Shown here one piece after another: positions 1-13,533 of a stretch of 64,000 nucleotides of DNA; the first letter of the stretch is position 1; each line of letters opens with the position of its first letter. The translations under genes were made by a program, and so were the position numbers. The notes under the pieces are model-generated. The model worked only from the letters and a program-made list of their open reading frames with translations, searched no databases and was not told where the DNA came from. Location: positions 17,791,673 through 17,855,672 of the forward strand of contig OX439127.1 of assembly GCA_949318235.1 (NCBI GenBank). The letters are read 5' to 3'. This DNA is from Ecdyonurus torrentis. Its lineage: Eukaryota > Arthropoda > Insecta > Ephemeroptera > Heptageniidae.

Positions 1-454
1 TTTCTTTTCTCCTCTCGTCACATTTGGTTTATTTCACAAAGTTAGCAACTCCACGCACACACACAGTTTTACACATATAGTCATTCGTTATTATTTTTAC
101 TTATCCACTATAGAAACTAATTTATTTTGTAATAGTAGTTATATTATTAGTAATTAATTTTTAAACAAGCAAGTTTACCACTTCAGCTTCTTTTTACACT
201 TAATTAAATTTTATATTGCTAAATTGGTGAAGCTTTGTACATGTTGAAACTTTTCAGGTGTAATTTTGTTAAATCAGGCATTTTATCTACTCGAGCATCA
301 AATCATAATAAAATAATATAATAATTAATAAACGCTTTGAGTTATAAATATCTATGTTCCACTGTCATTCTTATACAGAATATAATTTCAGCTTGTTGCG
401 TAATTTATTTCCTTGTTCTATTTCATATTATTGCATAGTTTTCTGAAGGAAGAG

Positions 455-500
<46 letters not shown>

Positions 501-520
501 TGTGTGTGTGAGAGAGAGAT
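455..520. repeat. (GA)n microsatellite with a short (TG)n block
   Basis: Almost pure GA/GAAA repeats, interrupted by a run of TG dinucleotides and closing with GA again. Confidence 0.95.
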
Positions 521-530
521 ATGTACTCGT

Positions 531-718
531 ATGTTCATTGCTATACTTGAAAATTTAAATAATAATAAAAACCAATGACTCTAAAAATGAGGAACAAATA
601 AAACAATTGCAATACAAGATATATATTTTTTAATGTAAATATCTTTAGATATACGTATATTATTATCGTGCCACTATAATAGGAATAATCAAAGTTAATA
701 TATGGTTAACCCGGTTCA
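531..718 (+). repeat. Dispersed direct repeat, copy 1
   Basis: This stretch, beginning ATGTTCATTGCTA, is repeated about 1.1 kb further on (1838-2028) in the same orientation with scattered substitutions and small indels. Both copies share blocks such as AACAAATAAAACAATTGCAA and ATAATAGGAATAATCAAAGT. No coding capacity or terminal inverted repeat is evident, so this is either a local duplication or two members of an unclassified family. Confidence 0.8.
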
Positions 719-1837
719 TTGATATACGTAAACTTTAACATAACAATTAAAAAACACACACAATATTTTCCCTTATTTTCTTTATTTGTGTACAAAATGT
801 ATACAAATAAAGTGAACATTTTGAATAACACTAACATAAATTAATTTCTCTGTTAGTACACGTTAAGTACATTACAAACTAACGCAAACAACACAACATA
901 ATAATCAAATCAGTAATGTTACGTTTTGCAATTAACGTAAATAAATACCATACTCTCCAAAGTTGACATAATTGACTTAATGAATTAAATTAATAAAGGG
1001 ATAATATATAGTGGGGATGTGGGTGAATTATATATTATTAATAAACATAATGTGTTAATTAAAATATTATAGTTAATTTTTTACTTGGTTTGTTAAAGTA
1101 CCATCAACCATAATGATTACACAAACCAAAATAATATTGAATCGGCAGGAATATACAGTATACATAAAAATAAATTTTACATTCTATTTGTTTTCAACTG
1201 AATAAAATAGTCAATATACTAATATAAAAAGTTAAATAATAACATTGATTACTATAAATAAATAGAAAATTAATTGTTTTTTACAATATATATATATTAT
1301 AGATTTTATTATACAATATACGTGTTTTGATTTATAAAAGAAGCTATACGATATTTAATAAATGTTATATAGGTTGAAGTATTTATTGTTTATCTGTAAA
1401 TAAAATGTAAGTTTACACAATATATGCAAGTCAACAGGAATAAATATTTGTTCTTCTCTATCAGTGCAAAGTTGTTGTTTGTTTTTTTGTTGGTTTTTTC
1501 TTCTGTACATCAAATCCTTTATATGAATTTTGATAAGAATCAGAAACGTACAATTTTGATTGAATTTTAGTCAATACAATATACAGTTTTATTGTTTGAT
1601 TTTTCTTTATCTTTTGTATAGAAAGATTATATCCCACTGAAACGGAAAGTGATTCGTGTGTAAAGTAAATATACTACGTATGCAGTTATTTTGTTTATGA
1701 TTTAAAATAAGATTAATTTGATTCATATTATGTAGATATGGTGTGTATTTTTATGTAACTTTGGAAGTATATAAAATTGTCAAAGACTTCAGTTTTTTTT
1801 TTTTTTTTTTGAGGTTCTGTATGGGGAAGTGATATGT

Positions 1838-2028
1838 ATATGTTCATTGCTACTTGAAAATTTAAATAATAATAAAAACACAGGACCCTTAAAAAAAGGA
1901 ACAAATAAAACAATTGCAAAACAATGTAATATTCATTTTTAAATTTAAATATCGTTAGATATGTGTATATATTATTATCATGTAACCATAATAGGAATAA
2001 TCAAAGTCAATATGGTTCACTCGGTTTA
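1838..2028 (+). repeat. Dispersed direct repeat, copy 2
   Basis: Second copy of the repeat at 531-718, in the same order and orientation and moderately diverged. Both copies end near a GGTT(A/C)A motif. Confidence 0.8.
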
Positions 2029-2963
2029 AAAAGGCAAATGTTTAGCATGATTATTCCATGGGCTGATTAGATCCATTTCAAATGGATTCTCGCGATGATT
2101 TATAGATTCAGGAAGGAGCTGTTTGAGACGACATTTTAAATTGAATATCAGTTTATATGTGTATTCTTTTTGTAGAAAACAAAGTGATTAAATCTGTTGT
2201 CTGGAAGTGATAGCAAATCTTTACAGACTCACCGATCTGTATAACTGTATATATATCGTACTGATCTAGCCAATATGAATTCTTGTATCAAGTTAAAGAA
2301 ATATACTACTTGAAACTATACAAGACGTTGAAGGTACGTTGAAATAAAGGCATTGAAAATAAAATTAAAATGACGTCATTCATTACGTAAGTAAAAGTAA
2401 TGGAATATATATATATATATATCGTAATCCAATTCTACAATTTTAAAAATATACAATCCATTCAGCAGAGGGTTTCACTAAAAAAAATTCCAACGAAACC
2501 TTTCCAAAAAAGGTTTTAAATATTTATTAATTCATGATTAATTCTGCAGATTTTTTTTCAAGTTCATAAACAAAACTGCTCCCAGCTTCAAGTTAAAAAT
2601 TGAAAATTTTGATGTTAACACTATAATCCTCGTTCTTTTTTATTACATTTGTTTTTACGTTTACTTTTATTTAATTCATTACTATACAGTATTACAGTTT
2701 TTTATTATTACTATTTTTTTCTTTTTTCTGTTTGCAACTTCAGTATTTTATTAAAATGTGCGTCGCACTGTCCAAAACATTTTATGTCAAAAAACAATAA
2801 ATCAATAAAAATGATTTTCACTTTATAAAAGTTAATATAATAAAAAAAAATGTTTCTTTTATTTTTATTTGAAAGCTTAATCTCATTACTTAATAAATTT
2901 AGTACATAAAAAGTAGAAGCTCAAAATTTTAATGAAGTACGCAAATTTAAAAAATATATAAAA

Positions 2964-2969
<6 letters not shown>

Positions 2970-3031
<62 letters not shown>
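2970..3031. repeat. (TA)n microsatellite
   Basis: Uninterrupted TA dinucleotides for about 60 bases. A second (TA)n tract of about 50 bases lies at 3283-3333. Confidence 0.95.
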
Positions 3032-3035
<4 letters not shown>

Positions 3036-3279
3036 GAAATTTTATTGTATAGAGTTAATTTTTGTCTGGCAGAAGAAAATGGAATTATCAAATACACAAA
3101 AGAAAAGAATTGTCTGTCTGTTCTTGACAAGTTTACTTTATCGTCTTATCTACAGATATATATATATAAACCTTGCCCTTTCTCTTTAAATTAGATTTTT
3201 TTTTATCATATAATCAGATTTTAAATATTCAGCTACCTCCTTCACTTTTAGTAAAGCAAGTTCTTTTTGTGGTAATTTA

Positions 3280-3334
<55 letters not shown>

Positions 3335-3627
3335 TGAACCTTTTTGTTATCATGATTTATTCATCTGGGTAAATATGTGTTCAACACCAAATTGCTAGAG
3401 CATCTTTTTCACACTTTTTCATTGTGTATTATAAAATTTATACAACATAATGCTACAAAATATTCACGTATATATAATTATGTTTTTTTTTTATTATATG
3501 TGAAGTTGAAACAAAAAATTATTGAATGATATACTCTTGATTACAAATTTTTTATATACACAAATGAAATGTTTTAAAAAATTCATTGTAAAAAATTTGA
3601 AATGAGGGATACTTTTATATGTTGTAT

Positions 3628-4237
3628 CCTCTTCCGTCTCAGTATAGGGTGTGTGTGTGTGCATGACGTCATTCTGGGTGCTTTTCGATGCTCATCTTGA
3701 GTAATGAATAACATTGCTCAGTATAGGGCAAACGTAGTTTTTGGCTATTTTCTTTGGAAATTAGCTATTTTTTTTGGTTATTATTATTTTTCTTGCATAC
3801 TTGAAAAGCTAATTTTTTCCTGTTAACAGAATCAATGCTCGCAAAAAAATCGCGAAGTATTTTTAAACTGGCAAAATGTGCAATTTTCCTATACCGGCCA
3901 ATGTTATTTAGTACTCACCTATGACATCGACTTTAACATAAATGAAACCACCCTATACAATACAATGGACATCAGATAATGCAATAAATATAGAAGAAGA
4001 AAAAATCGAAAAAATTGAGATAAAAATGCAAAAATTGAACCAGAAAACGCCCTTGAATTTACGCAATTTTAACGCTATTTTGAGCATTCTAGAGTAGGTA
4101 GGAGGTCCACAAAAGCAAGAAAACCCTTCTGACAAAAGAAGCATTTTTTTTTGTACATTCTAAGAGCCGTTCAAAAACGTGGTTAAAATTTACGATAATG
4201 TAATAATTTTTAAAAAAAGTCGGGGACTGAAGAGAGT
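3628..4237 (+). mobile_element. MITE family D, copy 1, split by a MITE C insertion
   Basis: The right part (from about 3958) matches 5458-5781 and, in reverse, 41306-41623. Shared blocks include GATAAAAATGCAAAAATT, GCCCTTGAATTTACG and GGTTAAAATTTACGAT. The ends are imperfect inverted repeats related to CTCTTCAGTCCC; the right end reads GGGGACTGAAGAGAG. The first 15 bases sit left of 3643, and the copy is interrupted by the 307-bp MITE C. Comparison with copy 3 gives the uninterrupted target. No coding capacity. Confidence 0.75.
3643..3957 (+). mobile_element. MITE family C, copy 1, with TATA target duplication
   Basis: A 307-bp element (3647-3953) with ends GGGTG and CACCC, flanked on both sides by TATA. 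A second copy lies in inverse orientation at 18736-19041 (306 bp), also flanked by TATA. Both hold a TGACGTCAT-type palindrome near one end and share blocks such as TGAATAACATTGCTCA-like sequence. The empty site is visible in MITE D copy 3. Non-autonomous; the superfamily is not assigned. Confidence 0.8.
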
Positions 4238-4239
4238 CA

Positions 4240-5379
4240 CCTTTGCATTTTTGTTTTCAGCCGGTAGCCCCCAATTTCTAAGTTACAAAAAAGCCTCTTA
4301 AAAATATTTATAGAATGACATAATTTGTGAAAATCTTTTTACTATTGGTGCTTTTATATTTAATATAATAAAATCTAGAATACAATGCTGATAGAAATAT
4401 ATTAAATATAAGAAACTTCTATAGCATGTAACGTATATAATATATAATACAGCTGTCTTAAATCAATATTATCTGGAAGTCTTATAAAATGAACTTATAA
4501 AATAAACACATTTTATTAAACATACATAAATTACATATAAAATAACATTTCTTGCATATTATATCTCATAAATATGTGTTATATTACTCCTATTTGTTTT
4601 TGTTCTACCTTTTCGTTATTTAATTCAAGTACTGAGAATTGCTTGTTAGGTATAAAGTAGCTCTCGAAAGTCACATCTTATACAAACAATTATTAATGAC
4701 GCTATTTTAATATACAATTAAACTACTGTAAAATGGAATACGTAGTAAGGTTGTCATTATAATCATTTCAAAAATATGTTTTCATTAATTTAATGATATG
4801 AGTATATATAATGAATACGTCCTTGTATTTACGTTTGTTCTTGTTATAATAGAAGTAAAAACCACTCACTATGAATGCACGTGAAATGTGTATAATTCTA
4901 TTTTCCCTACGTTGAGAAGTTTGCATGCAGTTATAAATGCAAATTAATAGATTTATGATATTCCAGTATATATATATATAATAGTATAATATAGACTTTC
5001 TATATTACATAGATGACGTGTTTTCAAATAAAATATAGAAAACTATGGTAATGACGTAGCTACCGAACGTATAGGTAAACAATTTTATATTACTCAATTT
5101 AAAATTCTTTTTCATTTTCTCTTTATTTAATTTGGTGATAGTGTGCTATATTAAAATCAAACTTTCTGAGTTTTATATCGCTCTTATCATGGAAATTATA
5201 GAATCAATTTAACACTTTATGTAAGTAATAATAATATAATATAAAGTGAGTATTTAAGATAATTTTTTATTACGTAATAAGCTGTTAATGAAAGTATGCT
5301 ACGATTTAGTTTTAAAGAATAGCACAAATTAAGTATGAAATTTTGGTTCTCAATTTGATAAATCTTATACAAACTTTTA

Positions 5380-5423
<44 letters not shown>

Positions 5424-5455
5424 GAATTGTTCTTTTTTAAGTTAATTCTGTTCAT
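4240..5455. other. Intergenic, no gene seen
   Basis: Plain AT-rich sequence ending in a poly(A) run at about 5382-5420. No exon, inverted repeat or RNA-like structure stood out. Confidence 0.6.
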
Positions 5456-5457
5456 CT

Positions 5458-5781
5458 TCTTCAGTCCCAAATGGACTCTTCATTTATCCTTCAAATGGAC
5501 ATCCGATAATTCAATCAAAAATCGAAGGAAAAAAAAAAAAAAAAAAAAAAAAAAGAATAAATCGAGATAAAATTACAAAAATTGGACCAGAAAATGCCCT
5601 TGAATTTACGCGTTGTTTTTAAAGAATTTCGAGCAATTATAGAGTATAGGGGGTCTGCAAAAATAAGAAAACGTTTTTGACAAAAGAGACATATTTTTGT
5701 CATTCTGAGAGCCGTACAAAACCGTGGTTAAAATTTACGATGGTGAAATAATTTTAAACAAATTCGGGTACTGGAGAGGTT
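5458..5781 (+). mobile_element. MITE family D, copy 2
   Basis: Same family as 3628-4237, with left end TCTTCAGTCCC and right end related to GGGTACTGGAGAGG. It contains an internal poly(A) run at 5529-5554. The uninterrupted length is about 320 bp. Non-coding. Confidence 0.75.
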
Positions 5782-5789
5782 AATTAATC

Positions 5790-6534
5790 AAATTTGTAAT
5801 GTCATTAAAAATACATAAAAAAAAGTTGATACTATTTTTTATACACTCATATTCTAATAATTTCAAATGTTTCTCGTATTTCTTCACTTTTTCTTTTGCG
5901 TCTTCGTCTTCATTTTTTTTTTTTTTTTTTTTTTAATATACAGATTTGACATAAATTCTTATTCTGCATCTGACATATTTGATATATCTGGATTATTTCA
6001 ACGACATGTCAGTATATGTGCATAAAATATATATAATAATAAATCTCACCCTGATCTCTTATAATTTGTTCTTGAGATTGAGAAAAAGGATCTCCAAATA
6101 ATCCTCCTGTTGAACACATTAGCCAAACTATATAATCATCCATAGGCAACTAAACAATTACTGCATTCTAAGTTAACATTTAATAACCAACTGACAGAAT
6201 ATTCAATAGTGATGGAAGAAGTAAGTATATTATAATAAATTTGCTAATAATGCACACGTGCATACGACACGTATTCCATTGTTGTTAAAGTATCCGATAA
6301 GCCAAACCAAAGGACGAAAGGAAGACGTATTGGTGTATGTGGAAGAAAAGAATAGTTTGCGTGTATGTATATTGAGTCGGTAGATCCAGACAACAACACT
6401 CGTATTATACTTAAATGTATTCACATCTCATATGGAAAAACACCTGCGCTTAAAGTCCCATTAGATATAATAATAAATTCAATGCTAATAACGTGAAAGA
6501 CAGAAATATTAATATTATTTATTGTTGGAGTGCG

Positions 6535-6622
<88 letters not shown>

Positions 6623-8170
6623 GTATAATGACGATATATAATATTATGGTCACGCATTATTAAACAGTTTTATATACATGTTTGTTCATTTTATATAACA
6701 AAAGACATTTTATTATTAAATAATTTCAAATTATTTAATAGTTAATTAATATTATTGTTTTATGACAGTTGTAAAATTTATGAAGCATGGAATTAACGTC
6801 AGTGCTTGTGAAACAGTAAAATGATATATTTGTTTATAATTATGATAAGGTAGCATTTCTATATATTAAATATAAATTGCAATCTAATTATTTTAGCAAA
6901 TATGCGCAGGTAACTTATAGCCTTTGAATTGAAGCTTGAGTAACTATATAGAGTTCTTAGAAGGGGTAATCTAGGGTTACCGAAAGCTATTCGTAAATTA
7001 TAGTATTTGGCAAAAAAATTAGTATAACAGTTTATAGAGTACAGTAAATTTAGTATCGAGTCCTTTAACGTTACGGAAACCTTACTTATATGGTAGAATA
7101 ATTTATCAGAATGTAAAAAAGGGACAAAGATTTGCCCACGAGATAACTTTTTGATTTTTAAAGCGAAGTATAATTCCCTTATATGTAAATTCTAATGTCA
7201 CAAAAAGAGTGTGGTCACCTTTATATCGTGCCGCCTCGAAGGGGAATTTAACTTTTTAAAAAAAGGATCAAATACGTCCCTTACTTGTTTAATCATTGCC
7301 CATTTTTAGTCCCTATAATGGAATTATAAAAGAAAAGTTTCAATAAACTTAACTGAATATGAACTGTAAATTTTGTAATTAACAATAGCATAGCAGCATA
7401 CTGTACGTCAAAGACTTAACATTTCAATGATATAAATTTCAAAATCTTGTATGAACAAGAGAATCTATAATAAAGTGCCTGAGAAATAAAACTTGATAAT
7501 ATTGCCATAAGGGAAAATAGTATGTATTTATATTATGAAGAATCATTGTAATTTAAAGCCATAGACCAAATAAAACAACATGTGCTTTTTAATGAATAAA
7601 CACGAAATGGGATCTTCAAAACTGTTGACAATTTTTACCAGAATGTTAATGAAACCCCATGGGAGAGCGTGAAAAAACTGTAAAGTATGCAATTTGCGTG
7701 AAAATTAATGTTTATGACGTCAGAAACATGCAAAAATTAGTATGAAAATGTTGTACGGGTTGCATAAATTGAATTTTCTGATCACTGCTACGGGGCTACT
7801 GTTGGGCTTATTTTTTTCTCTAGTCTATTCCTTTAAGTCTCTCCATTTTAATGCATTTTGTTCTTTTAATGAAGCAACTATATTACAAAATTGTCCTGCC
7901 GGAGTAACTGTAGGAATACTCTAAAAGCAATGTAAAAAAACATCAAAGTCAGAGTATGCAATATACAACAATTAAATTTATAGATTTTCTATTGACATTT
8001 TCGTTTTTATTTTTAATAGCATCAGAGGAAATAATGTAATCAAAAAATTCTAGTACGGTCACATTTTTTTAAAAACTAATCCAGTTAATATATATTGCCA
8101 TTTTTATTTCATCCTTTCTCCTTTTTAACGATACCACACTGATTTTATTATACACTTCGCGTTTTCACTA

Positions 8171-8206
<36 letters not shown>

Positions 8207-9224
8207 CTTTCAACACAATTAAAATGAAGTATAGAAGATACGTAAAATTTTCAAAACTACCACCATGCTTTACCTTTGTATAAAAAGAATCAATTTTGAG
8301 GGACAATCATTCGTAGATAAGTATATAGTACTCCAACCCTACACAAATAGTGATAATCTTTTCATATCGTATAGTAATTTCATTTTTAGCTTGACATCGA
8401 TAACCAAGAAATGATTTTAAAATATATCGGGCATGAACATTTGATACAGATGGTAAAGCATAAGCTATCATTATACAATTTAGATAATATAATAATCAAC
8501 TATATATAATATTTATTGATAAGTAATCGATACAATTAAAAGGATTTAAAAAATCTTATTAATATACATTATTTATTATGGCAATTAAATTTTAGTATAT
8601 TTCAAAAGTATTCATCAACCATTAACAACTTTATGAATTTAAAAAAAAAAAAAAACTTTTACGTTAATTAAAAACTATTTGACATTTTTTTTTTTTTTTT
8701 TTTTTACTCTTGAGCTTTCAGTATATTCTAATTCTCAGTATTTTAATTTTGGTAACATATATTTTTTTTCAATAAGGTTTTTGTAACAAATTTTACTCAA
8801 AAAGGTTTTATGTTTTAATAATATGAAAATAATTTGAAATTGTATGCTGTGGGGATGATAAATATTAAACTTTTACAAAAATATCCAATTACGACGTATT
8901 TATAAAATAATATTGAAAAGCTAAAGCAATTACTACAGCAGCAAACTATATAATATATAATAGACTTATTTTTAATATAGTTTGAATATAGACTGGCTGA
9001 TTGAGATTCTTAATGAGAACAGATAATTTAAATATCACACTGATGTATAGCGTAGTATGCTTATCGTATAATGATAATGAACGTATTGGGAAAGAGACAA
9101 CGTGATAAAAATATTTAAAAATAATATATAAAAAAAAAAAACTAACTCAATATGATGGATAAAGTTGCGTTCTTTTGTTACAAAATTAGTGAATAGAGTA
9201 AAATACTTTTGTTGTATGTTTCTC

Positions 9225-9255
<31 letters not shown>

Positions 9256-9475
9256 ATTGAATTAAAAAAAAAATCAAATTATTGTTTAAGGCATTTTAAC
9301 AATAAAATGTTTACACGGCGCCTTAACTTTCTCTAGGATTGCCATGTTATATAATATAAGTATTAGCAAGTTTTGTTTGTCACCTCTTTCAGAATATGCA
9401 ATAAAAATAGGCGAAGTTGCAAAAAGGCAGTTTTTTTTTTTATTTTGTAAAAAAAAAAAAATCTATCTCTTCTAA

Positions 9476-9510
<35 letters not shown>

Positions 9511-10985
9511 ATAAACTCGCAGTTCATTATTTTACGAATCTCTATGATATATATTTTTTATCAATACGTTACGATATTATTATGGCGCACTTTAATTATT
9601 TTGTCGTGGATTATAAATGAGGGGAGAAAAAAAATCAGTAAATTGACATCACGTTGGATTTATTTTAAATAAAAGCAAATATAATTCTATGTTGTCCGTA
9701 TATAAAATACAGCACTATTTAATATAGAAAATAATATTTCCCCATTCCTTGCTAAATTTGAAATATTAATTAGTTTGTATACTCTAGAAATTATTAATTA
9801 TATGAAATAAAGTCAATATAATAGTAAATAAAAATTGTGTATTGATTTGGTAATTATTTGATATTAATTAAATTTGAATGAGGTTTAAAGCATACTGCAT
9901 TGAATAACAAATATATATTATATTTACTATATATAGCCTTGTAGAGAAATAACATTGATTGGTTATTTATATAAAGTAAAAATATGAAATTTTATTGTTA
10001 TGAAAAGTAAATGTCACTATAGCCAGAGGCTTATTTTCACCAAATGATTATTATATATCTCTCTATTTTTGACTTTACACTTTGCAAAAGTATTATATTC
10101 ATGTCCAATAAATACAATGTTTTAAAACAGTTATTATATTTCCTTTATGGCATGATAGAGTTAATACCTGTAAATTCCAATTAGCTTCAATGATTTTTAC
10201 ATTCAAATGAATTCTATAATAAGTGTATATTATATGATATGATTTATCTTTAAAGCTAAATAATATTTGCATGTATAGTAAAAAATTAATCTCACATCAT
10301 CGCTGTTTCATTTAGAGCGAAAATTTTCTATGGACTATATTATATAATATAATAATTTAATTTTTTTTTTTTTGTAAAATCTATATAGCGTACATAAAAA
10401 AAAAGCATACATTAAAAAAAAAAATGATAGCAATATATCTATACACATTTAGTTTATATATTGTTATTAATATGCTTAGAATTATATTATAACTTATAAC
10501 AAATTATCTTTTTATGATTTGATTATTGAATAATCTTATTATAGTTGATTTGCAAACAATGATAATAACAATAAATTTAAAAGTCAACTCTTATTCAACT
10601 GTAGATGGTTTGATTTTTATTCTCATTCTCTCTCTCTCTCTCTCTCTTTTACTAACCATATACTGGAAGATAAATGATGTCATTTTACACTTTCCATTAT
10701 GATCAAAGACACTTTTATAAGGTTTAAAAATAATAATAATACGTTACATTCTCAGTGTTCTTCTTCTCACATTATGATGATAAAATACTTTTTCAAATTT
10801 TATAGAATAAATTGATAAAAAAAAGTAATATTTTTATGGATTAAGTAAAAATGATTGATTGTTATATTTTTTAAATATTTAAAAAATGATTGCATACAAG
10901 ATAAAAAAATTCTCTAATTAAGTTTTTTTTTTTATAATTGATAAGAAAGAGACTTTTTTTTTAAGAACGTGGCTTAAGCATGGCA
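5790..10985. other. Gene-poor AT-rich DNA with a (CT)n tract and homopolymers
   Basis: Contains a clean (CT)n tract at about 6537-6619, poly(T) at 8171-8203, and poly(A) at 9225-9253 and 9478-9508. I found no open frame with protein-like composition and no paired splice sites. Confidence 0.6.
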
Positions 10986-10986
10986 A

Positions 10987-11280
10987 TTAAGTATAAAAGA
11001 GTGAGATGTGAATGAGCGAAGGTGTAAATAACACTCTACACTCACCCTTGACCATAGTATCCCGCGGAGGCAGCGGTAGCGGTGAGGAGGAGCGACGACA
11101 AAGTGTGGGAGCCTCCACGAGCTTGTGATAGCCTGTGTGATGTGCTGTGATATCAGCTAGAAGCACATAATATTGTCCACAATTTATTGGAGATGATGAT
11201 TGGTAGTGTATCAGCTCACACTCAGTACAACCAAGAAGAGGAGGTGAGGGAGTATTATTCATCGTCCACACACGAGATTT
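10987..11280 (-). other. Candidate 5' exon or promoter island of an unidentified gene
   Basis: This stretch is noticeably less AT-rich than its surroundings. On the minus strand it carries a purine/pyrimidine-balanced leader, then an ATG at 11053-11055 (MVK...), followed after ten bases by a strong splice donor (AAGG then GTGAGT, exon end at 11046). A CACGTG E-box lies about 40 bases upstream, at about 11318-11323. If real, it would be a first exon whose downstream exons lie to the left, possibly outside the window. I found no partner exon. The plus strand also offers an AG/GTGAGG donor at about 11240, so orientation is uncertain. Confidence 0.25.
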
Positions 11281-11289
11281 CTCGCTCTC

Positions 11290-12228
11290 TCGTCTTCACC
11301 GTGTTATCAATAGGCCATCACGTGACCCCCTGATCTAAGGTCATCCCTCTTTATTTTTTCTCACTGATAACCAAAAACTTTTAACTTTTTTTTTTTCAAG
11401 ATTACACCATTAGAAAAAAAAATATATATAATAAATAAAAAAGTGATCTAATATATTATGACGTTTATTTAATCAATCACTATTTAACATTACTATCATA
11501 ATATTTGTTATCTATATTTTTCTATCAAATTAATTTTTAATCAATTATATTCAAATAAAGTTTTTTTTTCTTCTTTATCACTTAGGTAACGCAGAGCACA
11601 AACATAAATACAACACCACTTCGCTCTCTCAGATATACTTTAGGTGAACTGAATTAAGTAGAAGAGATACAAGCTGGACAAACATTTTAAAATTATAATT
11701 TGCTCTCTTATTATTATTATTATTTTTCCTCTCTATTGTTTTATAGTACTATTATAAAACCAAAAGATGTCGCTAGCTTTTATACAATAGCATAATAACT
11801 TCATCCACTGTGCAACAATTTTTTTTTTTTTTTTTAGATAATGAACTTAAATTGGTCTCATCACTTTATTAAACGTTTGAATCAAAGCCGCGCTACTGCA
11901 GCGTTGGTACCCTTTTTTTTTCTACTTTTCATACATGATGGGGACTATACATATTTATATAATGATAATACAGTCGTGACCCCTTGTAAATTGTTATTAC
12001 TATTAGCTCACCATGAATTGTGTGATTCACCGTATACGCTATTTTGCATTATATCATTTATAAAATTACTTTGAAATAAACAATCTATAACGTAAAATGC
12101 ATTAAATATAATATATTATTTAATCTAACTTTGTTGCTAAGAAATAAAGATTATAAAGATAAAGAAAGTATGTTACTATATTGTGTCTAAGCAATCTAGA
12201 TGTTTATAAATGTGTATATATTTGATGT
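11290..12228. other. Intergenic, no gene seen
   Basis: AT-rich DNA following the island at 10987-11280. Short open frames here lack recognisable similarity or splice signals. Confidence 0.5.
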
Positions 12229-12514
<286 letters not shown>

Positions 12515-12681
12515 GATACAATGTGTTTATTCGTGTATTTCATAAATCAATACCTCCTATAGAGATTGGAATAAGTATAAGAGAGAAGATGACTTTATCT
12601 AATATAAATTATGTATAATGACATCATATTGAATATGTATAGACACTGTTCCGGTACTTTGAACAGATTGCCTTTGCTCCC

Positions 12682-12713
<32 letters not shown>

Positions 12714-13498
12714 GCTATAATATTATTTTGGGTTTGTTTTTCACATAAGGTCTACAATAACAGATTTATTTGAAACAAGTAAAAATGATTTACCCGTAAT
12801 CCATTCACTTTATATAAAAATTACTGAATGATGGTAAACGTGCCATCAAGTGCGGGATGACTGTGGTTAATTTTTTTGATAACTATTTACCAAAACTATA
12901 ACTATTACTATTACTCCCTTACCAAAGCTCATGGAAATATAAAACAAAAACTAAATAATAGTGCAAAAATCAAGTTTTCCTTTAGTTTAGTTTAGTTTAG
13001 TTTAGTTTTCACGCTTCTATGAGCTTTAGTTATGGTGTAAATAATTTTTCAAAATATAGCCAAAGTCATATACCATGCAGGGGGCTAAAGTCACCCATAT
13101 CGGTATCTAGTATCAATGGTAAACTGTAAATCATATTATATATAGTTATTAAAGGGGAAAAAAAAATCTAAAGTAAAATTTTGATACAAAAATATTGAGT
13201 GTCATAAATAGATATTTATCTTGATATATAGGTTACATTATTTTAATTATATCAATTAGATTATCTTTACTTATTGATCAAATAATAAATGTTTATAAAA
13301 GTAATCAATTATAAAAATGAATATATATTTATAATATTTTTGATAAGATACATATCATTTCCGCTTGTTAGATTTAATAATTTATAAAGATAGAAATTAT
13401 GGTAGTTAGGGAACGTAATGAAACATTAATTAATCATTTTTATGGTGATGATGTATGCTAAAAGTGTTTCTTTAAAATACACTATACAAGTGATAAAA

Positions 13499-13533
<35 letters not shown>

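Larger units (their letters stand above)
1..3627. other. AT-rich intergenic DNA, no gene seen
   Basis: I see no coding exon, splice-site pair or RNA gene here. It is mostly A/T-rich sequence with microsatellites and a pair of dispersed direct repeats, annotated separately. The short open frames are low-complexity and read through TA or T runs. Confidence 0.7.
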
